A DNA stretch of 64,000 nucleotides from Loripinus fragilis (GCA_964019695.1 OZ026522.1:62395811-62459810), one strand, 5' to 3'. Shown: positions 11,782 to 23,749, numbered from the stretch's first letter. Program-made: numbers and translations. Notes: generated by a model from the sequence alone, not told the origin.

Positions 11782-12335
11782 TATCTAGTTATAAAGTCCA
11801 TTAGGGTCTATAGCTATGGTTTCCTCTTTTATTTTATCACAAGCAGTGAATTCAATTAATATCAAATGTGAATACAATTGGTAATTTTCTGCTGTGAAAA
11901 AATATCGTATTTTTTCACTAGTGACTGATACGATTTATATTTTCACTATAGCAAAACAGGGTGCTTTGGCAATTTTGGGACTGGTATACTTTTTCAAAAG
12001 GTTTTAAGAGAAGGATGCTTGTGAGAAATAACGCTACGCATGTTGTGACGTCAACATCAAACATGATGACGTCACTGTTTGGCCTGGCGTAGCGCCAGTT
12101 TGCACGTGACGTCTATCCTGAGGCAAACCCAAAAGACTTTCTTTACATGCTGTTTTCTAACGTTTCATTCGTTAAAATATGATTCTAAGCCATTTTCTAG
12201 GTGCAAACTTTGTTTCCACCCAATGTTATAGTCACTATACACACTGAAGAAGTCAAATCGAACAAGACACGACCAGGGAAAAAGTTAGAATGTGCTTACT
12301 GTATTTTCAAATGACTATAAAATAAAAAGAAACTT
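11782..12335. other. No gene seen; small inverted repeat
   Basis: An imperfect hairpin at about 11,890-11,950 is built from 'gtgaaaaaatatcgtat' and its partner. The stretch 12,030-12,110 has repeated TGACGTCA words like those in Rep-C. Nothing coding is seen. Confidence 0.4.
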
Positions 12336-12472
12336 TACTTTTTTTTGATGAATACCAAATATATTTCATCTCGTGTGGTGAAAATATCAGCATTTTCACT
12401 CGTGCTGCGCACTCGTAAAAATACTGATTTTTTCACCGCACTCGATGAAATATATTTTTGTATTTACCCCCA
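12336..12472. repeat. Inverted repeat, about 45-bp arms
   Basis: The arms 'aatatatttcatctcgtg' plus 'gtgaaaatatcag' are matched by 'ctgattttttcacc' and 'ctcgatgaaatatattt'. GTGCTGCGCAC sits near the centre. It is probably a MITE. Confidence 0.6.
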
Positions 12473-12798
12473 AAAAGTAAATGAAGTTCGGTCTTTAACC
12501 CTGCAAAGAGCTTTGCTTTCAAGTATAATAATACTATATTGGTATGTAATTGTGAGCATAGAGTTTTGAGGGTAGTTAAGTGATATTAGGACCAAACTTC
12601 ATGCTACTGTGCTCAGACACAATGGCAACTCTGATCCTAACCTGCACAGTTGGGTTGTTGCCTGATACTTTTGCAGGGCCCACTTTGGCTCAACTAGTGC
12701 TGGTGTCTGTGGTTTATAAACCTATGTTTGCTTCAGCACTGATAGTAAATTTGAATTGCTTGTTCACCTATGAGAGCGAAAACATTCATCATTAACTA

Positions 12799-13015
12799 CA
12801 GTAAATGTTCTAAAATTTCGAACACTAGTTGCCTGCCAAAAAAGACCTAGACAAGCAGGGCAGACCCAGATCAGACTGCTTCTGATGAAGCAGTCTGATC
12901 AGGGTCTTCCCTGTTTGCTATTATGAGAAGCATTTTGTGAATTCCAGCCCTGAAAACCAACATTTTAATTGAGAATAGATAAAGAAAAGTGTTCGAAATT
13001 TTAGAACAATTACCG
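12799..13015. mobile_element. TA-flanked MITE with central cruciform, 217 bp
   Basis: TA dinucleotides flank both ends. The TIRs read CAGTAAATGTTCTAAAATTT and, from the right, CGGTAATTGTTCTAAAATTT, both continuing CGAACACT. The centre (12,863-12,906) is a hairpin of AGAC(C)CAGATCAGACTGCTTC with TGAT as the loop. A TA target and terminal CAGT/CGGT point to a Tc1/mariner relative. Confidence 0.8.
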
Positions 13016-13205
13016 TATGAACAACAACAAAGTCTATGGTGTAGATTTAGACAATAAACTAGTAACGCCTCAACCCCACCCTCTTCTTTGCTACCCACTG
13101 CAGTGATTCTATTTCTTTGTGTTAGTTCTTTCTACATTGTTGCTCCCATTAGTGGAGGGGTTAGTGTTTGGTGATGTTTTTAAATAGCATCTTGCGTCTG
13201 TTCTA

Positions 13206-14100
13206 CGAGGGCGATTCAATAAGTAACCGGCCTGATCTATTTCTAACTGACTGACACAGTCAAGATTTTCACTGTGCGTTTGGTAACCATGTTTAGACAT
13301 AAACATAATTGGTACATTAGTTGGTAATTTATCGCGTCTTCAAGCATGGCCAGTGAGTTAAATGATTTGTTTTCGCCAAGTTTGGTCGTTACGTAAATTT
13401 TACTATTTGATACATATCTTTAGTATGAAACATGATGTGTGGATGTGTAATGTATCAATGAAACGGAAAATTTGTCGCTTACATGGTGGCATAAAAACGA
13501 CAAGCTTGCATAATTTGATACATCACAATACTAGCTTATGTGACCTATGGTTGAGGACACTGGAACAAAAACTCTTTTCAGACATGTTGGAAGCTCTTAA
13601 AAAGTAAAACTTTTATCAACTATTTATGTAATATATCATTTAATATCCGAATACAAATATAAATACATTTTTGTCAAAATAGAAAGTAGTAAAATGTCTG
13701 AATTGTGAAATTTCAAATTTCACAAATGAAATTTCCATTTCTTCTAAGGAAAAATGTAACTCTTTATTTTGAACACTGTGAATTTTTTTAAAAAGCACGG
13801 ACTCTTAATCTCATTTTTTTAAAAAATGAAAAACATTTCAATTGGCTCCAATTATTACTTAGTTACAAGTGAAAATTTGCAATTTGCCTTTTGAAAATGA
13901 CTCGTGAATATAGTAGTGTTGCTTTTCCAAGTCAGTTAAGCACACTTTCAATGGTAGCTATATTTTTGTAAAATTATTAGATACCATGTTTTTCACACAT
14001 TGGGTCGAAGAGCATCTTGCTAGAGATTAATTTCATAAAGGAAAAAGTGACCATTTTAATCTGAAATAGGGTAGGCCCGTTACTCATTGAATGACCCTGA
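13206..14100. mobile_element. Mariner-type non-autonomous element, 895 bp
   Basis: The left end is TA followed by CGAGGGCGATTCAATAAGTA. The right end reads, on the other strand, TCAGGGTCATTCAATGAGTA. CGAGGG..N.TTCAATAAGTA is the usual form of mariner TIRs. The interior has no transposase motif that I can find. Frame 13,362-13,607 is open for 81 codons but unrecognisable. The right target TA has been lost. Confidence 0.7.
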
Positions 14101-14116
14101 GAGAGAGAGAGAGAGA
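14100..14116 (+). repeat. (GA)n microsatellite
   Basis: About eight GA units lie directly at the mariner-type right terminus. Confidence 0.9.
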
Positions 14117-15589
14117 ACTAATTGCGTCGATTTTACTCGAGTGTTCTTATTTGTCATTGTTCTAGTATCTCGTTCACTGGGTGCCATGACTTGATATGCG
14201 ATCTGTAAATATAACAGTTCCTTTACTTTTGGTTAACAACCACCAAGTTTCCATTAAGTAAAGATGGCCAACAAAAGTCACAATCACAAATCATAATCTT
14301 TGGTACAAAGAAGAAGAGCTACCAGATAATAGATAAAACACTTTATTTGTCCTAAATATTCAGACAGGCATCCTTACGCAAACAGTGTAAATAAGCTGCT
14401 CCAATCTGATCTGGTTTACACTATTTTCCAATCCATCACAGCCGATCACACACCTAATCAGATAGCAGAATGGAATTTCTAATTCTTAGATGGTGAGTAG
14501 TAAAGATCTCGGATAAGATATGGTCAATACCTTATTCTAACAATGCAGGGGGGATAATGTTACAATATTATAGCTGCAACCTACGAAGGTCCTCCAATAT
14601 TTTTTGACAATGAACCTATAAAACAAAACTAATTTCTCTATGACGTGTTTCAGTATTCTCCATGTTCCAATCGCAATGGTTGCTAGGCAACTGAAGAACA
14701 CAAGGTAAAGAGCCATGCATGGACGGGACACTATATGCGGCATACTTGCCAAAATTTCTAAGAAATTACAAACTCCTCTTTAAAATGTTTACATATGTAA
14801 ACGAAGACATAATGTATGTTTTCTGGACGTCATAGATAATGATTTAGCTTGTGGCTGTGGTGTAAGCAGGGTCTTGTTTATGACATACATCGTATCACCG
14901 ATTTTGCAAGAAATATTTTACTTTCAAACGGTTTGTACTAATAGTGTATTATATTTGGTATATGGCATTTATTGTAAGTTCTTATTTTTTATGCGTAAAG
15001 AAGACTATAGAACAGATTTATCGAAGCATGCATCTATTTATACGCAAATTGATCATAATGGCTTTTTAAGTGTTCAAAATTTACTATTTTATATTTAACC
15101 CTTAAATTGAGGCAAATATAATTGTCTGTTGTTGCTACGTAATCAAGAATAGTCAAGGCAACTAGGTTAATGTCATTTTGGTATTTGCTTTTATGGATCA
15201 ATTGTGTATTCAGACAACATCACCAACCACTTATATAACTTTCCAAAGAATCATACTGCATCTTTATCTAACTCTATCCCCAGCAAAAGTTAGTTAAAAA
15301 CATGATTTTTTCGCGGCCATGGGCTCTCACAGTGTTGTTCACAAATTTGTATAGCATAAGATCAGGTTGTGATGAAAACTCCATATTTCAAACACGAATA
15401 GGCAACACCATGGCCACATGCAATGGGTAATATAATTTTGGTTTCAATAACGGTCTCTGAGATATGAGACCATTGTCAGAACTTATTGGATGACCCACGT
15501 AAGAACAGACAGCAGGTACAGCTTGAGAAAGAGAACTGGTTGCTTACTTAAATGGCACAGTACCATTCACACTTTTCTTAACGCCCTTG
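14117..15589. other. No gene seen
   Basis: AT-rich. Frames 14,537-14,752 (minus) and 14,874-15,098 (plus) have no recognisable domain and no splice-site support. Confidence 0.4.
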
Positions 15590-15865
15590 TTAACCAGGAG
15601 TCAACTACTGTCGTGCCAACCAAGAGTGACAGTGACGTAATATTTTGTTTACAATTGCTAAGTTAAACATTAACTTGCACATCCCACCTGAGCTAAAGCG
15701 AATCGATAGATCACTTGTGTATTAATCCTATCCAGAGGATAGGATTAATACACAAGTGATCTATCGATTATGGGTCCATGATAATTTTGTAAACAAAACA
15801 TGAAGTCACTGTCACTCTTGGCTGGCTGGATAGTACAGGTAAGCTTGTTGACTTCCAGTTAAGTA
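15590..15865. mobile_element. Palindromic MITE around a perfect 33-bp hairpin
   Basis: The outer arms CCAAGAGTGACAGTGACGTA and CACTGTCACTCTTGG flank GTTTAC / GTAAAC. At the centre a perfect 33-bp inverted repeat lies at 15,701-15,733 and 15,737-15,769, with a 3-nt loop. No coding sequence. Confidence 0.8.
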
Positions 15866-16570
15866 TATAGTTAACTATCATGGTTAATTTAAACAGTGGA
15901 GTATATTCATATTCATATTTATGTTTTGTAAAAATCAAAACAGCGTTTATGGTCAGTTTCAGCATGAATTTATCTAGTAGCGGCTTGCTTTAATGATACA
16001 CCCTGATAGGAGACATATCATACAGTTTGTCCGCCTGGCCTTAATGTGCAATTGGCAGTGTGTGCAGTCCAGTTTTTTGTACTTTGTGCTTTTGATTTCC
16101 AAGCTTGACAATCATCCTTTCAATCAGATGGCCGTTAAACCTTTGTTTTCATTCTCTTCTTACCACTGAGTTTAGCACGACAATTATCAATTGATGGACG
16201 AAGAAAAAGTACCTTATAGTCTTAAATACTTAGTGTAAGACTGCAAAGGGAAAATTGTGATAAGGATAAATAGTCATCCTAACATGTCCACAGCTTTTAA
16301 CCCTGGACATAAAGCAACTAACCAAATAGACAAAATATACAGGGTTTGGCCGTTTTGGGATGTATAGTGCGAAACATATTTACTGTCGTCGCCCTGGGCC
16401 CGGTCACCTGTTAAACTAACGGTATCGGGAGCCAACTCACGACAGTAAACAAGAAACGGATTATACTGTTGCAATTCCATCTTAACGTGATGTACATTAA
16501 ATTTTATGTGATTTTGTTTGTCTTATGATCCCTTACATTTTTGTTTGAACTTTGCCTAAGTACAAACATT
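15866..16570. other. No gene seen
   Basis: Frame 16,274-16,480 on the minus strand is open but unrecognisable. Confidence 0.4.
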
Positions 16571-16627
16571 TTGGGCCAAGATCAGACTGCTCCTTTATGT
16601 CATTTGGGAACAGTCTGATCAGGGTTC
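16571..16627. repeat. TGATCAG-family hairpin
   Basis: The arms AGATCAGACTGCTCC and GGAACAGTCTGATCAGG resemble the hairpin core at 12,863-12,906. Confidence 0.65.
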
Positions 16628-16847
16628 ATAGTATAAGCTTCCATATGAGCAAGTGCATTTGAATATATTGTATACAGTAGATGTGAAAGCAGACAACTTT
16701 TTCAGGACAAAATATAAACAGGACCAGGCTGAATAAATTATGCCTCAATTGACCTTACATTAAATTTTAATGGCGTCAAAAATTTCCTAATAATTTTTAA
16801 TTTCTTAATTTGCTTTCCTTATATTTTTTTTACTAAAGCAGACATGT

Positions 16848-16876
16848 AAAAGAACCGTATCAGTGATACGGTTCTT
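16848..16876. repeat. Hairpin family H, core only (copy 3)
   Basis: AAAGAACCGTATCA / TGATACGGTTCTT. The A in GTATC is matched by a T in GATAC, a compensatory change relative to copy 1 (GTCTC / GAGAC). Confidence 0.7.
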
Positions 16877-16969
16877 AACTCTTTCTTGGAAAGAATGATC
16901 ATAATTTAAATTGTTGTCTGATCTCGCATTTGCTGATACACGTATACCTGTGGTTAGTACATTTATACT

Positions 16970-17110
16970 TTATGCTTGCGAGCAGCAAAGGTAAATGCGA
17001 GTCTGTGCTCGCCTGAGCCTTTGGTCTGAACCTTTATCTAAATTCACTTTGTGCTTGCGAGCAGCAAAGGCAAATGCGAGTCTGTGCGTATGCACAGACT
17101 CGCCTGAGCC
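16970..17110. repeat. Duplicated hairpin segment
   Basis: 'tgcttgcgagcagcaaagg' followed by 'aaatgcgagtctgtg' occurs twice, about 75 bp apart. The second copy forms a palindrome around GCGAGTCTGTGC / GCACAGACTCGC. It belongs to the same broad cruciform type as MITE-P. Confidence 0.65.
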
Positions 17111-17365
17111 TTTTGTTGCTCGACAGTGCGATAGATACTCAATCGTGTGTGCTGGTCCATAATATCTATTTATCAATCACTTTCTAGGTCTAATAGAGTT
17201 TCAAACCCTGATCCAATGGTCCAAACATATCTGTTTCACACTTAGGGGTGCTAGATTTTCTTTTCCATTTCTATGTCATTTTTTTTTTTAAAATTCTAAT
17301 AAGCAAACACTGGATACACTGATCAGACGGCACTCATAGCTATGTCTGATCTAGGTCTCCACTGT

Positions 17366-17455
17366 TTTGCCTTGTCCTAGAAATAGGACACAAGGCTGGG
17401 TCAGGTGTGGAATTTTATTGCATCGATTCCTGATCTTTGCCTTCTTACCTACTTT
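17366..17455 (+). repeat. Rep-B terminal fragment
   Basis: It carries GGGTCAGGTGTGG..TTTTATTGCATCGATTCCTGATC and ends in CTTACCTACTTT, as in the copies at 4,213 and 42,125. Confidence 0.65.
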
Positions 17456-18012
17456 CGTACAGGTTTAGTGTAAGACAGCATCAAGGTGAAATGTAATATG
17501 ATACACGTCCATTCACAAGACAAAACAAGATTTCTAAGAACAAAACTTTATTTAATCTAACAGTATGCATTTTAACAGACTACATGTCATTAAGAAATAT
17601 ATACAGTACTTAAATATGTTCTAATACTTTTCAAAATGTAGAAAGGGTTAACTTAATATAAGAAAACCATAACATGTCAATATAATGTGATACGTGCATA
17701 AACAACACCACCACATTATGAGTCAAGATTTATTAGATTTATAGATTTATTCAAAGTTTCAAAGTTTGTTCAATTCACTCAGTATATGTCAAAATGTAAT
17801 ATGAGGTAAATCATACATGTGTATATATTGATGCCCGTCAATGCCCACCCAAGGTATTGCGGAAACTGAATGTATACTCACCCTACAAAGTCAGGGGCAT
17901 ATATCTTCCAATATGCACAGTGGACTGGTTCATTTTATTGGACTAGACATTGTGGTATTTGGGCATCTCTGGGCTGATTAGGAACACAGGTCGTATATAT
18001 TCTAATATTTAA
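17456..18012. other. No gene seen
   Basis: AT-rich sequence up to the TTAA MITE. No feature recognised. Confidence 0.4.
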
Positions 18013-18376
18013 AGAGACTAAGTCTGCAACTATGAACATTTTTCGAAATTTTTATTTTCTTTTTAAATCATAAGTAAAAGTAGAATTCAGTTATGTTTTC
18101 ACAATAAATCTATTCACTATAGCTGAAAACTGCACGGAAAAGTGAATTGTCTTATAAAACGGGTGTGTTTTTCTCTCGTTGGTAATTATTTGCGTCCCTC
18201 CAATAATTATAGACAGGTAGTTTTACCATAAATGCTGTTGTTTTGATACTGATAATTTGTTAAGATTTACGAAATTGGTAAAATGTATACCTGAATTTTA
18301 GTTTTTTACTGTGTTCTTGAAAAATAGAAACATTAGTTCTAAAATTAAAATATCAAAAGTTACAGACTATGCAGCT
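18013..18376. mobile_element. TTAA MITE copy 1, 364 bp
   Basis: It is flanked by TTAA at 18,009-18,012 and 18,377-18,380. The right end reads ACAGACTATGCAGCT. The body is nearly the same as the copies at 38,775 and 57,703, with the shared block TTATTTGCGTCCCTCCAATA. The left terminus has diverged (AGAGACTAAGTCTGCAAC). TTAA targets are typical of piggyBac-type elements, but that family link is inference. Confidence 0.85.
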
Positions 18377-19484
18377 TTAACAACTATTATTTGTAATCAC
18401 ATACACAACCACACACACACCAACACAAAACACACACATACACGACCGTGCGTAAGCGCCCACCAGGCGGATGAAAACAGGAACAGAGAATTACATGAGG
18501 TTTGCGTCTCCCGTTGCTGCATTGACCATACGTTTCAGGACAACTTATTTCACTATGAGTGCTCAAAGAAAGCGGGCAACAAAAGTGTATACGAACCTCG
18601 TACACCCGAATTGATAATAAATCATTTGGTACTTGTCCATAAGGTAAACGGACATACACATGTATATTTACATAATCAATACATTTAAAAGTTAACATTT
18701 ATTCTGTTTATAACTTTCAAACACAAATAAAATGTTTTGAGCGTTCAAAAATGTTGTTTATGTACACATGATGAAAAGGAATTTATGCTTACACGTTTAA
18801 GCTTTAAGCCATTCGCTCGTTTTCATCATTCACTCGTTTCATCAGCTAACTTTCACGCAGAGGGAAAATCTCATTATGTACACATTATATAGCATATGCT
18901 CTTTTGCTTGACACACAGTTGGGCTCATTTAGAGAACTGTTAAGGCGTACCATTATTTATTATATGGCGTCGTGTCTGGAAGTGACATAACACCATGTAT
19001 TAAAATCGATACGGACAAAATTTAATGTTATGATAAATATAATCTAGCACTCGAGCACCTACGTATATTATTGAACTTATCAAACTTGGCAAACCTCGCA
19101 TTTTATCTCTTTTCCTCCACTCGTTTAGTAAATAGAATAAAACATGAGCACTCATATAATGCAGAAAACTGTCGAATCGCAATTTTGTAATTCGAGTGAG
19201 GTACTAATTGTATAAGTATATTGTATAAGTATCTATTTTCTTAACAGTACATGGTTATTAGGATCCATGTCATTTGGATTTAAACAGTATTTTATGTTAT
19301 TTATTTAATCGGCCCCTGTGTTTATAATTACTTTGTTGACTTACACCTTATCAGTTATTCGAATCTGGTAAAATCACAGGATAAAATTTAGAGAAAATAC
19401 ATATACACGTCCACTTTTGTAAGCTGCTGTCTTAATTAGATCTACTTGGTATATGGTATTATAAGAATACACCATGAGTGTGAG
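18377..19484. other. No gene; CA-rich run and Rep-E fragment
   Basis: A CA-rich run lies at about 18,405-18,442. Overlapping open frames on both strands here (125 and 103 codons) are anchored in this simple sequence and the adjacent MITE, so I do not call them genes. About 19,060-19,165 resembles Rep-E (CCTCGCATTTTATC, CATGAGCACTCATATAA). Confidence 0.4.
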
Positions 19485-19725
19485 GGTGAGATAGAAGAAT
19501 CCCATTGGCATCACGAGGCTTGCTGAGTGATGACAAAACGATGATCTTTCTATCCCATCCTCGCACGAATAATCGATTATTATTCATACTCACCACTAAA
19601 TACCTCATTTTATTTTGGAAAAACTTGAAAAAGGCTTCCAGAAAATTCTGAATAATACGTGAGATGCGACATGGTGACGTAATTTTAACACTACAATGAC
19701 GTCACAGATCGTTCGTTTTTTATCT
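19485..19725 (+). repeat. Rep-C, uninterrupted copy
   Basis: Landmarks are CACGAGGCTTGCTGAGTGATG, CTTTCTATCCCATCCTC, AAAGGCTTCCAGAAAATTC and TGACGTCA. The same landmarks occur inverted at 34,235-34,995, where they are spread apart by an insertion. Confidence 0.7.
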
Positions 19726-19734
19726 TTCCGACGG

Positions 19735-19945
19735 GCTGGTACGGGTATGTTAGATAAATAGAATCAATCATTGGTGTTCAGTGGGGACAGAAAAATCCCA
19801 ACCCGAGGGCCCACGGTTCCAGTCGGAAACGAGGCTTTCCGAGTTTCCCACTGAACTAAGGATCCAAGAGTTGGGATTTTTCTGGAACCACTGAACACCA
19901 AAAATCGATTCTTTTTCACATATACCACACCATACGGTACAGTTC
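19735..19945. mobile_element. Palindromic element, about 210 bp
   Basis: The arms TTGGTGTTCAGTGGGGACAG plus AAAAATCCCAAC and GTTGGGATTTTTCTGG plus CCACTGAACACCAA are inverted. Weaker complementarity continues outward (AGAATCAAT / ATCGATTCT). No coding capacity. Confidence 0.65.
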
Positions 19946-21090
19946 TGTATACTATCTGTTGGTGACGTCACTGTAGTCAATGTTTACAGTCAATGACGCG
20001 CGCTGTACAAATCAACTTGAAAAAGCGAATAAACAGCGCATTAAACAATGAACAAATGGTTATCTCATCAAAATGGATTTACAAGAACTAGCTTATCAGC
20101 CACAGTAACTCAAGTAAGTAATATTGTTGGAAATGTGTTTCTTTTTATAACGTCAAGGCTCCCGGTCCAGGTGCATTCAGTCAATCATTTCCAAGAGGTT
20201 TAATACGTCAATCCCAATGCACTCAGCATGTTCAAAGCATTGAATAAAGGTTTTAAGTAAAATGTGCCGTTTTACTTTCATACCACGTTGAAGGCCGACT
20301 AAAACGCTGATATTTCAACATTGAAGAATGTTTTCCTGACTGACAATTCAACGTTCGTTTTCGAAGGAATACAGTCATGCTCCTAAATGTCGTGTGTGGG
20401 TTATCTCATTTTACCAACCAGCCACGTGTTAGTCATGCTTATCTCACATGGGTAGCGGTGTGGGACTGATTTTTCCAACAGCGAGCTAACATAGGGATCA
20501 CTCGATCTTGTATGCGTTGGTATGTGAGAAAGAACTATCTTACATGAGAAAAAACAATGGAAATCCAGATCTGGTGTACCTTTATCTTACTCCTTGTACA
20601 GATAAGAAATTATTCTCTGCTTTAAGAGAATCTAATTTAGATAGCAAAAAGGGCTTTAAGATTCACATTATATCTGAGTGTTACGTTCCCTTTACAAAAT
20701 GGACATCTATTAGGTTATTAATAAATTTGATAACTATGGAGTTCCAAAGGGATATTTTATGCCATGTAATTATCTGCGGAGAAATTAAAATGAAGGAAGT
20801 AGATTAAATGACAAGAACATCAAAAAGGTATTTGAAACAAGAATAAGCTGGAAATTAAAACATGAAAAAAGAAAGACAATTAAGACAATACCGTAAGTTA
20901 CATAAATAACTAAATCATTCTTCAACACGATTTTAAGCCTTTGAAGACCAGAAACCCTTAACGTGATATTTGGCAAGTAGTGAAGACCCTGATGAAGGAT
21001 CTTCACTGTTTGCACAGATAAAACCATAATTTAGAAAAAGAAATGCAAAAGTCTGTTTAGAAAATACTATATGTGACCCCTCTATATAAC
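19946..21090. other. No gene recognised
   Basis: Frame 20,508-20,807 (plus, 99 codons) is the longest and is lysine- and isoleucine-rich, with no motif I recognise and no splice context. I do not call it. Confidence 0.35.
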
Positions 21091-21185
21091 ACAGTAAAAC
21101 CTGTGTAAAACAGCCACTATCAAAAAGACCAAAAATGGTTTCAAGACTGCTTATCACTTAATGTAGGTCAAAAGTATAGCAGAAT
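21091..21185 (+). mobile_element. MITE-Q fragment
   Basis: It starts CAGTAAAACCTGTGTAAAAC and continues to GTAGGTCAAAAGTAT, matching the left half of the complete element at 44,651-44,845. Confidence 0.65.
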
Positions 21186-21319
21186 GCATTGTGTTTAAAG
21201 TCCCATCAACAGCAGGTCATATGGAGATGGAAAATATGGTGAGCGGTTAAGGTGTTAGGCTAAATACAGTATGCTGAATAATTTTATAATAAAATATTTT
21301 AAGGAGATATCTTTTTTAA

Positions 21320-21435
21320 TGAAATAGAGATTCATGTATTATTGAATTTATTAAACTGATTGGGAGAAAGTTATAAATAAGAGGCTAGGAACGTGGTTAA
21401 TCAACTCAATACTCCAGGAGTATGAATGTAAGAGT
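21320..21435. repeat. Rep-E fragment
   Basis: TTATTGAATTTATTAAACTG ... AGGCTAGGAACG ... CTCAATACTCCAGG resembles the palindromic copy at 26,362-26,518. Confidence 0.5.
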
Positions 21436-21604
21436 TTACTCATACTTTGAAATCACATGTTTGGCGTGAAACTGTTAAGATTTAGCCATTATGTATGCAA
21501 CGTTGTCCAACTGCACCGCCCATGCTAGCTAAATAGTAACTGTAAGCGATTATAATACCAGTTTGGCGAAAATAACAAAATAAGTATGCCATTTTTGCAA
21601 AATA

Positions 21605-21785
21605 ATTCTTACCCATCTTGGTAACATTTCTTACATAAATGGTAACCATCTATGTAAGAAATAATAACAAACAAGGAAACCATCAATGTCAGAAATAGTA
21701 CCAAACAAGGCAACCATCTATGTAAATAATAGTACCAAACAAGGCAACCATCTATGTAAGAAATAGTACCAAACAAGGCAAGTGT
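21605..21785. repeat. 35-bp tandem repeat, 4-5 units
   Basis: The unit is 'accatctatgtaagaaatag' plus 'taccaaacaaggcaa'. The 60-codon minus-strand frame across it is a by-product of the repeat. Confidence 0.85.
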
Positions 21786-22245
21786 TATCATAAGACAAAT
21801 AGCTGATATTATACTTTTTTCAACAGAGATTAAACATACTGATTTAGACTATAAACTCTTTGCCTACTGGTGCTGTCTACTGATAACCTTTGCAAACAGT
21901 CTAAACCCAATTCCAAAACATCGAGCCTGACCTGGACTCCAACTGTTTGACACTCTGATGGTATTCTGAAAGATTTTTAAAAAAAAAAAATAAATTCTTT
22001 TTGAAACAAAAAACTACAACAAAAAACAACAACAGCAGGCGACAAAAAAGCACGAAAATTGCCCAGTAGGCAAAACGTTAACCATTATACCGATCTTAGC
22101 TATTTCTACTAGTACAAATAGAACCAATATAGGCCATCGTAATTCGCCAAAATAATTCTGAACTAAAGTCTCAATGAAAACGTTGCAATTTACAGTCAAA
22201 GGAACATACCCATTGTCTATAAAGAGAACAAAATACTGTCAAAGT
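21786..22245. other. No gene seen
   Basis: AT-rich, with an A-run near 21,978-21,990 and nothing else supported. Confidence 0.4.
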
Positions 22246-22412
22246 AAACTTTTCAGACCCAGATGATATTTTCCCATCTGTATTCTTAAACCATACTCAG
22301 TATTAAACCTTTCTTAAACCATACTCAGTATAAAACCATACACAGTATTGTTTAATACTGAGTATGGTTTCAGAATACAGATGGAAACATATCATCTGGG
22401 TCTGAAAAGTTT
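22246..22412. repeat. Long palindrome with an internal triplicated motif
   Basis: The arms AAACTTTTCAGACCCAGATG plus ATA and the complementary CATCTGGGTCTGAAAAGTTT enclose CCATCTGTATTCT / AGAATACAGATGG. Inside, 'ccatactcagtat' appears three times on one arm (one diverged) against one inverted partner. Confidence 0.75.
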
Positions 22413-23091
22413 GATATCATGTTTTATGTAGAAATCAAAGAAGATCCTTCTAAATGGTTAATGCGCCATTCCAACTTTATACAGCAAAAATGGAAATAAC
22501 ATATAAATTGCTGTGACTGACACAGAATTTCCTAAAGTTATAAAAACTTATGATAATTGAGCCAGCGTATGAGATTTTAGTCGAACGAGCCTGTATATCC
22601 AGGCATTCTGACCAGAATGAGACATATACAATACATATAAGTACATGTACATGTTGGTATATAAATGCGCACTCCAAATGTAGCCTTCCAGATGGGCGTG
22701 TTTAATTATGTTCTGATGCATATGGGATAATATTTATAATTCATATGACTTACATTTTCTCTCTGAGGCACAGTTCGCATTCAGCAATGCTTTCATCTAT
22801 GGCTATTACAAGTTTACATATATGTGGGTCAGCCCATGGTATAATGTCACTGAACGCATATCCGACAAATCGTTCTTTAAACTTTAATGTGACCAACATA
22901 TGGAACTGTCCATTTGAACTGGAGGTTTATTTTTTGTTATCTGAGCCTGTATCTACTTTCATACATTGTAAACGCAAGCAGCGAAGGCTCTGGCTAGACT
23001 GCATGTCTGTGCAAGCTCTACTAGGCATTCATTGCGCGCCTATGCGATAGTCCAGGCCTTTAGTTAAGAGTGGCTAGCGAAAAATTAAATT
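22413..23091. other. No gene; decayed hairpin at its right end
   Basis: About 22,970-23,050 ('gcaagcagcgaaggctctgg' ...) resembles a decayed MITE-P-type hairpin. Frame 22,745-23,050 is not recognisable. Confidence 0.4.
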
Positions 23092-23180
23092 TCTTATTTC
23101 TCAACCAAAACATATGTTGTGGGTACTCAAAAGAACCTTCTCAACCAGGCAGTTCTTTTGAGCACCCAAATCATATGTAA
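23092..23180. repeat. Hairpin family H, copy 4
   Basis: ATTTCTCAACCAAAACATAT and TTGTGGGTACTCAAAAGAAC face GTTCTTTTGAGCACCCAAATCATATG. The loop is decayed (CTTCTCAACCAGGCA). Confidence 0.7.
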
Positions 23181-23599
23181 ACTGATGAGTACGATCATAT
23201 TCACAATTCTACGCTCAAAAATATGTTTATCTAAACCTGTGCGATGCGATCTTGTGCTGGCTCATTTTGTTCTAAGTTGCAAATTTATTTAGGCCATGTT
23301 CAGTTTCGCACTTACGTGCATGCTGATTTGAAGCCTCTGTTGTACAAATATGCTATACCAAGTCTTCTTCTGCGCTGTGTCCCATTGTATACATCACAGA
23401 CTTAGCTTTTAAACTGCCTATATTTCTTTGAACTACTTGCTTTCATATAGTAAACGTTTAAAAGTCAAGCATATCTTTAGGCAAACAGGGCATGCTACTC
23501 GCAACTCCTGAACACGTAGGCATTCGTTGTTAATATATGCCTCAACTATTATCTCATTTTCATCTATATTTTATTTCTTTACATTTCACAATCAGTATG
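23181..23599. other. No gene seen downstream of the collagen-like gene
   Basis: AT-rich flank beyond the proposed polyadenylation site. No feature. Confidence 0.4.
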
Positions 23600-23749
23600 C
23601 AACAACGTGTTACTATGGTTTTTATTATCCATCCAATTGATGATGAAAGTTTATATTTCCTGACACCTTCAGAATGCAACTCCACTTAAACCATTGTTTC
23701 TGTGAGACTGAAAAGGTTTAACGCCACCACGATTTCATTTCTACCTCTG
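23600..23749 (-). other. 3' UTR of the collagen-like gene
   Basis: It lies between the stop codon in the last exon and the AATAAA signal. The exact cleavage site is not visible, and the left limit is an estimate. Confidence 0.5.

Noticed and set aside
18311..18688. Overlapping open frames of 125 and 103 codons on opposite strands
   Set aside because: They start inside a TTAA MITE and run through CA-rich sequence. No domain and no splice support.
20508..20807. 99-codon plus-strand frame
   Set aside because: Open but without any recognised pattern. Length is within chance expectation for AT-rich DNA with few stops in this frame, and there is no supporting context.
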